64,000 nucleotides of DNA. Source: Methylobacterium sp. Leaf104 (GTDB lineage: Bacteria > Pseudomonadota > Alphaproteobacteria > Rhizobiales > Beijerinckiaceae). The notes under the pieces are model-generated. The model searched no databases. It had not been told where the DNA came from and saw nothing but the letters and a program-made list of their open reading frames with translations. The position numbers were made by a program, and so were the translations under genes. The stretch covers positions 64,105-128,104 of the forward strand of contig NZ_LMMZ01000037.1 in assembly GCF_001422885.1 (NCBI RefSeq), read 5' to 3'. Shown here one piece after another: positions 10,882-20,800 of this stretch. Each line of letters starts with the position of its first letter. Position 1 is the first letter of the stretch.

Positions 10882-13800
10882 TCAAACGCCTCTCTTGATT
10901 TCATCCAGAATGTTGAGAACCCCACGGGCGGGGATTTCGATCCAGTCGGGACGATTGTTGGCTTCGTAATCGACTTCGTAGAGCGCCTTCGTCAGGAGCG
11001 AGAGCTTGAGGAGGCGGCTCTCCGTCTCGGGGTCGGTCACGGCGGCCCGGCTCACGGAGACGGCCTCGCGGTAACCGTCGAGGAAGGCCGCATCGATCAT
11101 GCCGCGCCAGGCGATCGAGGCCCGGCGGGCACGCTCCTCTGAATCCGAGAAGCGCGCTGCGATCCCGCGGGTCACGGTCTCGGCGCCGTAGGCGAAGGAG
11201 CGCAGCATCCCTGCCACGTCGCGCAGCGGCGTCGACTTGATCCTGCGCTCATCGGCCGGCCGCGAGGGCTCGCCCTCGAAGTCGACGATGATGAGATCAT
11301 CCTCGGCCGCGAGCACCTGCCCAAGATGATAATCCCCGTGGATGCGGGTCTTCATCGCCCCGACGGGTGCCCTGGCCGTCAGCGTCTCGATTGCGGTCTC
11401 GACCTCGTGACAGCGGCCGGCCAACTCGGTGCTCGCCGCGTTGGAGGCACGGCCCGCGAGGCCGTCCAGGCCGCGGAACGCCCGCTCGGCCTGGCGACGG
11501 GTATCGTCGCCGAGGGCATAGAGGTCGGCATGATCGAACGGCTCGGCCGCAAAGGCCGGGTCGTCAGTCTCCACCGCGAAGGCGTTGTGCATCTCGGCCG
11601 TGCGCCGTCCGAGCAGGATCGCCCAGCGCAGATGGGTCTCGAAAGCCTCGGCCGGGGACGGCGCCTCGCTCTCGGGCGCCAGCACCACCGTGTCGAAGTC
11701 ACGACGCAGACCTTCGAGCATGAGGGTCCAGGCATCACCCTGGTTCGGCACGAAGGCCTGAAGCACCGCGAGCGCGGTGCGGGTCCCCTTGGCGTCGACG
11801 TGTTCGAGGACGCCGAGGAGGGCCGGCGTGTTGCTGAAATGCGCCGTCTCGGTGAGGAAGCGCCCGACCTCGATCTCCGGATGGACTCCGGTCTGAAGGC
11901 GGCGCAGGAGCTTGAGCATCATCTTCGAGCCGATGGCGATCGATGTGTTGCTCTGCTCAGCGTTCAGCGAGCGGACCTCGCTGGCCTCGAACGTGACCTC
12001 GCGGTCGAAGGCGGAGGTGGTGGAGAAGACGAGGCGCCCAGTCTCGGTGGCGATTTCGCGGCCCTCGCGCATGCCCTCGATCATCGAGACAGCGAAGTTC
12101 GGCGAAGCGGCGGCGCCCAGGAGCAGGCCGGTGCGCGGACCGCGGCGGACGCGGGCGACGGCGTGCTGGAGCATCGCCTCGTCCTCGCGTCCCTCGTCGA
12201 CGGCGACCGGGACGAAGTAATCCTGGCGCTCGCCCGTGGAGAGGTGGACCGCGACGCGGGGCAGGAGGAACTTCGCCTCGCCGGTGCCATCCTTGAGAGC
12301 CGCGCTGTCGGTGACCTGCACCGATTTGATGCGCGAGCCCTTGGCGGCGAACCAGCGGCGGGTGGCGATGAACCGGGGCGCCACCGTGCGCTCGAAGGCA
12401 ATGCGCTCGCGCCCCGCCATCAGGGTCTCGATCCCACCGGTGAGCACCAGCGTGAACAGCTCCGGCAGCTCCGGCTGCGGGCCGATGCTGCCGGTGTTCG
12501 CGGCACTCAGCGAGAACCAGTAGAAGCCGTAGGACGGCAGCGTGAGCAGGTACGGCAGTTCGCCGATGGCCGGGAACTCCGAACCGCCGGTGAGCTCGAT
12601 CGGCACCGCGCTGCGCAGTTCCGACAGGTCGAGCTGCACCGCCTGCGGAGCGCGGGACAGGTTGGCGACGCAGAGGACGCGCTCGCCCTCGAACTCGCGA
12701 ATCCAGGCCAGCACCTTCCGGTTCGACGGATACAGGAACTGCATGCCGCCACGACCCAGTGCGACCGAGTTGTTGCGGATCGCGATCATCCGGCGCGTCC
12801 AGTTCAGAAGGCTGGTCTGCGACTGGGTCTGCGCTTCGACGTTGATCGCATCGAAGCCGTAGATCGGGTCCTGCACCGAGGGCAGGAACAGCTTCTGCGG
12901 GTTGGCCCGGGAAAAGCCGCCGTTGCGGTCGGGCGACCACTGCATCGGCGTGCGCACGCCGTCGCGATCACCGAGGTAGATGTTGTCGCCCATGCCGATT
13001 TCGTCGCCGTAGTACAGCACCGGCGTGCCTGGCATCGACAGGACGAGGGACTTCATGAGTTCGATCTTGCGCCGGTCGTTCTCCAGCAGGGGCGCGAGGC
13101 GGCGGCGGATGCCGAGGTTGATGCGGGCGCGGCGCTCGGCCGCGTAGAACGACCAAAGGTAGTCACGCTCCTCGGCGGTGACCATCTCGAGCGTCAGCTC
13201 GTCGTGGTTGCGCAGGAAGATCGCCCACTGGCAGCCCTCGGGGATCTCTGGGGTCTGGCGCATGATGTCGGTGATCGGGTGCCGGTCCTCCCGGGCGATC
13301 GCCATGTACATGCGCGGCATCAGCGGGAAGTGGAATGCCATGTGGCACTCGTCGCCGTCGCCGAAATACTGCGCGGTCTCCTCGGGCCACTGGTTGGCCT
13401 CCGCTAGGAGCATCCGGTCGGGATAGCTCGCGTCGAGGGCCGCGCGGATCGCCTTGATGACCGTGTGGGTCTCCGGAAGGTTCTCGCAGTTCGTCCCGTC
13501 GCGCTCGATCAAGTAGGGAATCGCGTCGAGGCGCAGGCCGTCGACCCCCATGTCGAGCCAGTAGCGCATCACCTCGATCACGGCCTCGAGCACGGCCGGA
13601 TTGTCGAAGTTCAGGTCCGGCTGGTGGCTGTAGAACCGGTGCCAGAAATACTGCTTGGCGACCGGGTCCCAGGTCCAGTTCGAGACCTCGGTGTCGAGGA
13701 AGATGATGCGCGTGTCCGAGTAGGGCGTGTCGGTGTCCGACCAGACGTAGAAATCGCGCTCCGGCGACCCGGCCGGGGCCTCGCGGGCCCGCTGGAACCA

Positions 13801-14139
13801 GGGATGCTGGTCCGAGGTGTGATTGATGACGAGCTCGGTGATGACGCGCAGGCCGCGCTCGTGCGCCGCGTCCACGAACTTCCGGAACTCCTCCATCGTA
13901 CCGTAGGACGGATTGACGTCGCGATAATCGCCGATGTCGTAGCCGTCGTCACGCAGCGGCGAGGGGTAGAACGGCATCAACCAGATGGCCGTGACGCCGA
14001 GGTCGCGGACATAGTCGAGCTTCTGCGTCAGGCCCTCGAAATCGCCGATCCCGTCATTGTTGGAGTCGAAGAACGACTTGACGTGGATCTGGTAGATGAT
14101 GGCGTCACGGTACCATTGCGGATCGCTGCGATCGATCAT
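10882..14139 (-). CDS. treS: Trehalose synthase-maltokinase fusion
   Basis: A 1085-residue fusion. Residues ~1-545 are trehalose synthase (GH13), which interconverts trehalose and maltose: AIIYQIHVKSFFDSNNDG, MGVDGLRLDAIPYL, LLAEANQWPEE and LRNHDELTLE are present. Residues ~555-1085 are maltokinase (Mak/Pep2), which makes maltose 1-phosphate with ATP. HGDYHLGQ (~933) and IVDFEGEP (~950) are the catalytic and metal-binding loops of this kinase. The fused enzyme thus turns trehalose into the donor for GlgE, encoded just upstream. The start is supported by GAGG ten bases before the ATG. The stop abuts the glgB start. TreS-Mak fusions are known in other bacteria; in mycobacteria the two are separate but complexed. 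Confidence 0.95.
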   Translation of the reverse strand: MIDRSDPQWYRDAIIYQIHVKSFFDSNNDGIGDFEGLTQKLDYVRDLGVTAIWLMPFYPSPLRDDGYDIGDYRDVNPSYGTMEEFRKFVDAAHERGLRVITELVINHTSDQHPWFQRAREAPAGSPERDFYVWSDTDTPYSDTRIIFLDTEVSNWTWDPVAKQYFWHRFYSHQPDLNFDNPAVLEAVIEVMRYWLDMGVDGLRLDAIPYLIERDGTNCENLPETHTVIKAIRAALDASYPDRMLLAEANQWPEETAQYFGDGDECHMAFHFPLMPRMYMAIAREDRHPITDIMRQTPEIPEGCQWAIFLRNHDELTLEMVTAEERDYLWSFYAAERRARINLGIRRRLAPLLENDRRKIELMKSLVLSMPGTPVLYYGDEIGMGDNIYLGDRDGVRTPMQWSPDRNGGFSRANPQKLFLPSVQDPIYGFDAINVEAQTQSQTSLLNWTRRMIAIRNNSVALGRGGMQFLYPSNRKVLAWIREFEGERVLCVANLSRAPQAVQLDLSELRSAVPIELTGGSEFPAIGELPYLLTLPSYGFYWFSLSAANTGSIGPQPELPELFTLVLTGGIETLMAGRERIAFERTVAPRFIATRRWFAAKGSRIKSVQVTDSAALKDGTGEAKFLLPRVAVHLSTGERQDYFVPVAVDEGREDEAMLQHAVARVRRGPRTGLLLGAAASPNFAVSMIEGMREGREIATETGRLVFSTTSAFDREVTFEASEVRSLNAEQSNTSIAIGSKMMLKLLRRLQTGVHPEIEVGRFLTETAHFSNTPALLGVLEHVDAKGTRTALAVLQAFVPNQGDAWTLMLEGLRRDFDTVVLAPESEAPSPAEAFETHLRWAILLGRRTAEMHNAFAVETDDPAFAAEPFDHADLYALGDDTRRQAERAFRGLDGLAGRASNAASTELAGRCHEVETAIETLTARAPVGAMKTRIHGDYHLGQVLAAEDDLIIVDFEGEPSRPADERRIKSTPLRDVAGMLRSFAYGAETVTRGIAARFSDSEERARRASIAWRGMIDAAFLDGYREAVSVSRAAVTDPETESRLLKLSLLTKALYEVDYEANNRPDWIEIPARGVLNILDEIKRGV

Positions 14140-14265
14140 CGCGTCGTTGCCTCATGCGTCGAGTTCAAGGGCGTGTCCGGGGCATCCGCACCACTCACAG
14201 CGATGAGACTGGGGTGTGCGGCGTCCGTCAGCGGGGTAGGCGCCGACAATCGGGCGACACGACGA

Positions 14266-14292
14266 CGGCCCGCCTGGGCCGCCGGGTTTTTT
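14266..14292 (+). terminator. Hairpin plus T-run on the strand opposite to the operon
   Basis: On the + strand a 6-bp stem (CGGCCC with GGGCCG, 4-base loop) is followed after five bases by six T residues (14287-14292). It has the form of an intrinsic terminator, but all flanking genes run on the - strand. It might stop antisense transcription, or be chance. On the gene strand there is no T-run after the hairpin. Confidence 0.35.
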
Positions 14293-14311
14293 GCTGACAC
14301 GGGCACGGGGC

Positions 14312-17300
14312 TTACGCAACCCGGCTCGGAGCGCGAAGGCGCCAGATCACCGTGGAGCGCTCCGCGGGATCGAGGGCGATGCGGTGCGATTTTCCACGCA
14401 GTTCGAACTTGTAGCCGAGGAGCAGGTCCTCCACCTCCACCGCGCCGTCGTCCGGCTGGCCGAGCAGCCAGAGCGGAACCTCGTAGGTGCATTCCTGACG
14501 GTTGCGCGGGTCCAGGTTGACCAGCACGAAGATGCAATTGTCTCCGTCCGGCGTCACCTTGGCGTAGCCGACGATCTGGTCATTGTAGGCGCCGGTGAAG
14601 ACGACGTTCCGGAAGTCCCACAGGGCCGGATTGTCGCGCCGGATCTGGTTCAGCTTGATGATGTGCTCGCGGATATTGCCAGGCCGGTGATAGTCCCAGG
14701 CCTTCAACTCGTACTTCTCCGAGTTGAGGTACTCCTCCTTGCCCGGATAGGGCTCGGCTTCGCACATCTCGAATCCGTTGTAGATTCCCCAGACGCTCGA
14801 CAGCGTGGCGGCCAGGGTCGCGCGCACCACGAAGCCCGCCCGTCCGCTGGTCTGAAGGTAGATGGGATTGATGTCCGGCGTGTTGGCGAAGAAGTTCGGC
14901 CGATAGTATTCGCCCATCTCGCCAGCGAGTTCGGTCGAATAGGCAATCAAGTCCGCCTTGGTGTCGCGCCACGTGAAGTAAGTATAGCTCTGCTGGTAGC
15001 CGGCCTTGGCGAGCTTCTTCATCATCTTCGGGCGCGTGAAAGCCTCGGCGAGGAAGATCACATCGGGGTAGCGCGCGTTGACCTCGGCGATCATCCATTC
15101 CCAGAACGGGATCGGCTTTGTGTGCGGGTTGTCGACCCGGAAGATTCGGGCGCCGAGTTCGGCCCAGCCCATGACGATGTCGCGCAACTCAATCCAAAGG
15201 GACGGCAATGCGCCGCCGTAGAAATGGACGTTCGAGATGTCCTCGTACTTCTTGGGCGGGTTCTCGGCGAATTTCAGGGTGCCGTCGGGGCGCCACTCGA
15301 ACCATTCCGGGTGGTTCTTGATCCAGGGATGGTCCGGCGAGCACTGGATCGCGAAATCGAGCGCGACCTCCATGCCATAGGCGTGGCTCGCCGCCACGAG
15401 GCGGCGGAAGTCGTCGAGGGTGCCGAGCTCGGGGTGCACCGCCTCATGGCCACCCTCCTCCGAACCGACCGCGTAGACCGAGCCGACATCGCCCGGCAGG
15501 GCCTTGAGGGTGTTGTTCTTGCCCTTGCGGTTGGTCTTTCCGACCGGATGGATCGGCGTGAAGTACAGCACGTCGAACCCGAGCTCGCGGATCTCGGGCA
15601 GGCGTCGGATCACGTCATCGAAGGTGCCGTGGCGGTTCACGTCCATCGACTGCGAGCGTGGGAAAATCTCGTACCAGGCCGAGAACCGGGCCGCGAGGCG
15701 GTCGGCGATCACCGGCACGTTGACGGGGTAGCGCGAGAGGTTGATGCGCGGCGCGTGCCGACGGATCAGGTGGGCATTGGCCGGCTCCAGCATCAGGTCG
15801 AGTTGCGCGGCCGAGCCTGTCCCCGCCGCTTCGAGGTCGCCGACGAGGGCGTTCAGACGGGCGGCATCCGGGCCGGTCGCGTTCTCGGACGCGCCGATGA
15901 CGAAGGTCACGCCCTCGATGGTCTCCAGCCGGACGTCAACGCCGGCCTGGCGCTTCTTCAGGGTGTCACGGACCCAGGACGAATAGCCGTCGCGCCAGGC
16001 CTGTATGGTGAACTCGTAGCGGGCATTGCGCAGGAGCGGGAAGTGTCCGCCCCAGCGGTCGTTGTCGACGAAGACCATCCGGTCGGCGCGCCACGCGGTC
16101 TCGCCGACCGCCCGGGACAGGATCTCGGCGTCGATGATCTCGTGGCCGTCGCTGAAGATGTCGGCGGTGACGTGGACGCTCTCGCCGACCACGCGCTTGA
16201 CGGCGGAGCGACCACCGTCGAGTTCCGGCATCACCGCCTCGATCACGACCCGGCCCTCGCCGGTCGGCGTGCTCGGCTTCGGGGCCTCCTTCGCATCGGC
16301 ACGCTCCGCGGCGAGGATGCGGAATTCGCCGGACGCCAATGCCAGGGCGATCCCTGGGCGAAAATCGATGGGGTCCGCCTGCGGCGTTCGGTCGATGAAG
16401 TCGCCGAGCATGCCGCCGGTCCGGGCAAGCAGGGCACCGGGCTCGACAGGAGCCGGGTGCTCGGTCGGATTATAGAGCACGAGCGTGGCGCTGCGGGCCG
16501 AGGCGCCGTGCCCGGTGTCGAAGCGCAGGAGCGCGGTGTAGGGCGCGTCGGGCGCCGAGATGCGCGCCTGCGCACCCTCGACATTGGCCGCCGGCAACTC
16601 GGCTCGCAGGGCGTTGATCGCCGCGATGGAGGCGGAAATGTCGATGCCCGTGGCGGATTCGCGCGCCTCTGGCGTCGTCTCGACGACGTGCAGGGCGCGC
16701 CGATAGCCCCACTCATAGCCGATCGGCATCAGCACGCCGGCCGAAAAGAAGGCCGACAGGGCGTAGCGCGCCGTCAGGTGACGGGCGATGGCGGTCGGAT
16801 CGCCATCCAGGTCGGCCGCCAGGCGGGCCATGTCATGATTTTCCGGGAAGGCGATCGAGGGCGCGATGACGCGCAGGCGCTCGTACTGATCGAGAGCCCA
16901 GCACGCCTTGAGATCCCACCAGGCGAAGCTGTTGAACAGGTAGTCGAAGCCGGCGCCGGCGGTGGATTGTGCCTCCTCGAAGGTGCAGCCGAGCGTTTCG
17001 GCCGCGAACAGGCAATCCGGCTCCAACGCCTTCGCGGCACCGATCAGGTCGCGCCAGACCGTGGCCGGCACCTTGTAGGCGGCGTCGCAGCGGAAGCCCT
17101 GCACGCCGAGGTCCTGAAGGCGATTGACGTAGCCCGACCAGAAGGCGGTGAGTTCCCGGCGCGAGCCCTCCGAATGGTAGTCGAGTTCGGCAAGGTCGCC
17201 CCAGACCGTGCGGATCGACGGATCATCCGGATCGACGGCGTAGGGGCTCTCGATCCGACCCTCGCTATCCTTCACGAACAGGTCGGGGCGCTGTGCGGCC

Positions 17301-17692
17301 AGCGGACCGTCCATGGCGGTGTGGTTGATGACGAGGTCCGTCATCACGCTGAGGCCCTGCGCGACCGCCGCGGCGCAGAACCGGCGGATCTGCTCGTCGT
17401 CCGATGTGCCGTCGTGGTCGCGAAAACGTTCGTCCATGCGGTCCGGGTCGGCCACGGCGTAGAGACTGCGCGAGCCGCCGGTCTGGTGGAAGGGGTTGAG
17501 ATAGATCCAGTCGAAGCCGAGGGCGGCGATCCGTGGAAGCTCGGCGGTCCAGGCCGAGACGCGGCCCACGAGGAGCGGGAAGAGATTGTAGATGCGCGGC
17601 CCTTCGGCCCTGGGCGCGAGGGCGGCGGGAAGCGGCACCTGACCGGCTGCGGTCCGCTGGGCGGCGGTCGTTGCGGGGCTGGGTGCGTTCAT
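14312..17692 (-). CDS. glgE: Maltose-1-phosphate maltosyltransferase GlgE with extra N-terminal GH13 domain
   Basis: GlgE extends alpha-1,4-glucan using maltose 1-phosphate. This protein has 1126 residues, against ~660-700 for typical GlgE. The start at 17692 (MNAPSPATT) has GGAG just upstream. Residues ~475-1126 are GlgE proper: a DUF3416-type N-domain (RVVIEAVMPELDGG), ARIFRVDNPHTKP (nucleophile Asp ~851), FLAEAFTRP (Glu ~879) and FFANTPDINP (Asp). Residues ~45-460 form a second amylase-like barrel that also keeps a full set: VMTDLVINHTA, GFRCDAAYKVP (Asp ~199), FAAETLGC (Glu ~231) and FPENHDMARL (Asp ~284). The role of the extra domain is unknown; it could trim or disproportionate glucans. 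It lies between the malQ-treY fusion and treS-mak. Confidence 0.93.
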   Translation of the reverse strand: MNAPSPATTAAQRTAAGQVPLPAALAPRAEGPRIYNLFPLLVGRVSAWTAELPRIAALGFDWIYLNPFHQTGGSRSLYAVADPDRMDERFRDHDGTSDDEQIRRFCAAAVAQGLSVMTDLVINHTAMDGPLAAQRPDLFVKDSEGRIESPYAVDPDDPSIRTVWGDLAELDYHSEGSRRELTAFWSGYVNRLQDLGVQGFRCDAAYKVPATVWRDLIGAAKALEPDCLFAAETLGCTFEEAQSTAGAGFDYLFNSFAWWDLKACWALDQYERLRVIAPSIAFPENHDMARLAADLDGDPTAIARHLTARYALSAFFSAGVLMPIGYEWGYRRALHVVETTPEARESATGIDISASIAAINALRAELPAANVEGAQARISAPDAPYTALLRFDTGHGASARSATLVLYNPTEHPAPVEPGALLARTGGMLGDFIDRTPQADPIDFRPGIALALASGEFRILAAERADAKEAPKPSTPTGEGRVVIEAVMPELDGGRSAVKRVVGESVHVTADIFSDGHEIIDAEILSRAVGETAWRADRMVFVDNDRWGGHFPLLRNARYEFTIQAWRDGYSSWVRDTLKKRQAGVDVRLETIEGVTFVIGASENATGPDAARLNALVGDLEAAGTGSAAQLDLMLEPANAHLIRRHAPRINLSRYPVNVPVIADRLAARFSAWYEIFPRSQSMDVNRHGTFDDVIRRLPEIRELGFDVLYFTPIHPVGKTNRKGKNNTLKALPGDVGSVYAVGSEEGGHEAVHPELGTLDDFRRLVAASHAYGMEVALDFAIQCSPDHPWIKNHPEWFEWRPDGTLKFAENPPKKYEDISNVHFYGGALPSLWIELRDIVMGWAELGARIFRVDNPHTKPIPFWEWMIAEVNARYPDVIFLAEAFTRPKMMKKLAKAGYQQSYTYFTWRDTKADLIAYSTELAGEMGEYYRPNFFANTPDINPIYLQTSGRAGFVVRATLAATLSSVWGIYNGFEMCEAEPYPGKEEYLNSEKYELKAWDYHRPGNIREHIIKLNQIRRDNPALWDFRNVVFTGAYNDQIVGYAKVTPDGDNCIFVLVNLDPRNRQECTYEVPLWLLGQPDDGAVEVEDLLLGYKFELRGKSHRIALDPAERSTVIWRLRAPSRVA

Positions 17693-17862
17693 GCGTGCTC
17701 CATTCTCATTCGTGCTTGCGCGACCGCTGAACCGACGGTGGATCGCGCGAACCCGCATGCGGCGGGTCCAAGGAGACGCGACCGTGACGGGGAAGGTCGA
17801 TCCCTCCCCCGCGTCGATCGGGTCGGTGCACTCCACATCTCGGGAGCGCATTCGGTCCACCG

Positions 17863-20800
17863 TCAGCGAATTCGCTTCAGGACGGCATAGGGCAGACGCG
17901 CGAAGGCCCGTCCGAGTTCGATCCGGCCATCCTCGCAGACGAGTTCGTCGCCGCTGACGAGATCGGTCCAGGCCGATCCCGGCGCCACCGCGATCCCCGT
18001 CCCGGCGAAGGCCTCGCCCGACCAGATGGCATCTCCGACGAGGCCGGAAACGAGGCGCGGCACCGCGACCACGAGATCGCCGTCGCCCGTCGTCGCATCG
18101 GAACGTGTGAATGCGATGACATGGTCGGCCCGGCGGCCAGACGCGGGGAGCGCTTGGTAATCGGCATCGGCGTAGAAGCTCGGGCGCGCGGCGCGGTCGG
18201 CGAGCAGCTTGGCCAGGGTCGCCTGCTTCACCCGCCCATCCATCCAATGCTCCAGAAGGTCTGCGGCCGGCCTCCCCTCCTCCAGGGCGCGCGCCAGCGC
18301 CGGATAGTCCACGGGACGCCGGTTGTCGGGGTCGACGAACGAGAAGTCCCAGAACTCGGTGCCCTGGTAGGTGTCGGGCAGGCCCGGCAGAGTCACCTTG
18401 AGCACGGTCCGGCCGAGGCCGGCGATCATGCCCAGTTGGGCGAGACGCTTCGCGAAGGGACGCAACTGCGCCAGGAACGCGGAACCCGGTGCGATCAACT
18501 GGGCGAACAGGTCATGGACCGCGCCCTCGTAGCCTTCGTCGACATTGACCCAGCTCGACCGACGCTTGGATTCGCGCAGGGCCTTCTCGGCATAGGCGTC
18601 GAGACGACCGCGGAAATCCTCGATCGCGGTCGCGTCATCCGCCTCCAGCAATTCCAGCGGCCAGGCGCCGAGGATGGCCTGGAAAAACATCCACTGATCG
18701 TTGGCGTCCGGCACCGGCTCCTTGTCGATGACCGTGAGGTGGGGCTGGGCGAGATTCGTCCAGGTCTCCCAGGCGACGCTCCAATCCTTCGGAATTTCAG
18801 AGAGGGCGAGCAGGCGCGAGCGGGCATCCTCGCCGCGCTTGGTGTCGTGGGTCGCGGTCGTGATCATGGCGTTCGGCCAGTCGCGGGCCCGCGCCGCCTG
18901 CAGCATATGGAAATGCTCCGCGTCGATGCCGTACTCACCCGGATCGCCCCCGACCTCATTGAGGGCGAGGAGCTCGGCGAAGCGGTAGAACAGCGTATCC
19001 TCGAGGCTCTTGGCCATGACCGGGCCGGTGAGCTGCTGGAAGCGGCGACGGAAACGCAGGATCACCTCCGGGTCCGGCCGACCCGGACCCGTCACGTCGA
19101 TGCGCCCGAGCATGGCATCGGCGGCGAAGTCGTGCACCGAACGATCCGGCAACGCGCTCCAGCGCTTGGCCTTCTTCACGGCCGTCTCGATGAGGCGGAT
19201 ATCCTCGTCCTCGACGTCGCTCTCGTCCAGGTCCCCCGGTAGGTAGCTCCGATAGGTCGGGAAGCGGGCGATGATCTCGATGAGCGCCCTGCGAATGGCG
19301 TTGACCGAGAAATCGCGGGTGCGGCGGTCGGCATCCGCGACCGCCTTGAGGTCGGAGGTCATCACCTCCAGCTCGGAGGCGAAGCTGATCTCGAGGATCT
19401 CGGCCTTGGCGGCGCGGAGCATGAACTTGTAGGAGTCGTCGAACTGCGTACGGCTCTCGTAGAGCGCACGGATCTCGGCGCGCTTCCCCTTGTCGACGAG
19501 GATACCGTCGAGCTGGTTGAGCACGTCATAGCCGGTCGTACCGGCCACGGGCCAGGGCCGCAGGCGCTCCCCGGGTTCGAGGATCTTCTCCACGACCACG
19601 TAGAAGCCCGGACCAATCGCGGCCTGGAGCGCACGCGCATAGCCGAGCGGATCGGCGAGGCCGTCGATGTGGTCGATGCGCAGCCCGTCGATCCGCCCGG
19701 CCTCAATGTGGCGGAAGATCGTCTCGTGCGAGCGCTGGAACACGTCGGACTTCTCGACGCGCAGTCCCGCCAGGCCGTTCACGTCGAAGAACCGACGGTA
19801 GTTGATGTCGCTCGCGGCGATCCGCCAATGGGCGAGGCGGTAGGATTGCTGCTCGAGCAGGCGGTGCAGCGGGCCGAAGCTGTCCGGGTGGCCCTTGGCG
19901 CCGTTCAGCAGTTTCAGCGTCAGCCCGATGGCCGCCGCGATGGCCGGCGACGCCTCGACGGCCTCGACGAGGCGCTCCTTCAGCTCCTCGGCCTCGGCCG
20001 GAAAGGCCCGGCGACGCTCGTCATTCGTCTCCTCACCCATCAGGCGCAGGCGCTCGGAGATGCCGAGAACCTCCAGGGCGGCGGCGTCCTCGATGTCCCC
20101 CAGGGCCGCGAGCGAGCGATTGAGGATCGTCGGGTATTGCAGCGGACAGATCGGGAATTCGTGCTCGTAGTGCCAGATGCTGAAAGCGCCCTTCTCCGGG
20201 TCGAATTTCAGCGCCAGCGTCCCCTTCTCCAGGGCCTCGCCGTAGCGGTCGCCGAGGAAGGGCACGACGAGCTTGTTCTTCGCGCCGAGACGCGACCAGT
20301 CGATGTCGAAGGCTTCGGCCGACGGCGAGAGGCCGCCCCATTCGAGCACCGAGAGCCACCACGGATTGTCGGCGCCGCCGACGCCCATGTGGTTCGGCAC
20401 GATGTCGAGGAGGAGCTTGAGGCCAGCTCCGTGGAGCACGTCCGAGAAACGCACGAAGCCGTCCTCGCCGCCCAGCTCCGGATTGATCGTCGAATGATCG
20501 ACGATGTCGTAGCCGTGGGTCGAGCCGGGCCGGGCCTTCTGGATCGGAGAGGCGTAGACGTGGCTGATGCCGAGCTTCGCCAGATAGGGAACGATCTTCT
20601 CCGCATCCGCGAAGGTAAAGTCCTTGTGGAACTGCAGGCGGTAGGTCGACCGAGGCGGAGCTGAGGCGAGGCGGGCGGCACCCGAGCGTGGACCCCGGTC
20701 CTCGGCGGCCAGTGAGGCGGCGAGCTTGGCCAGCGGACCGCCCGGGGCAGCGATGCTTTCCAGGGTGCGATCGAGCTTGCGCCGCCAGTTCGGATAGCCC

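Noticed and set aside
11326..13407. A 693-codon + strand open frame opposite treS-mak
   Set aside because: Same reason: antisense shadow of a gene with intact family motifs on the - strand.
17693..17862. EcfG promoter or terminator between malQ-treY and glgE
   Set aside because: No GGAAC/CGTT pair and no hairpin with T-run; only a 6-bp inverted repeat (ACCCGC/GCGGGT), which is weak in GC-rich DNA.
14291..17890. A 1199-codon + strand open frame opposite glgE
   Set aside because: Antisense shadow in GC-rich DNA. The - strand encodes a clear GlgE with catalytic motifs; the + frame has none.
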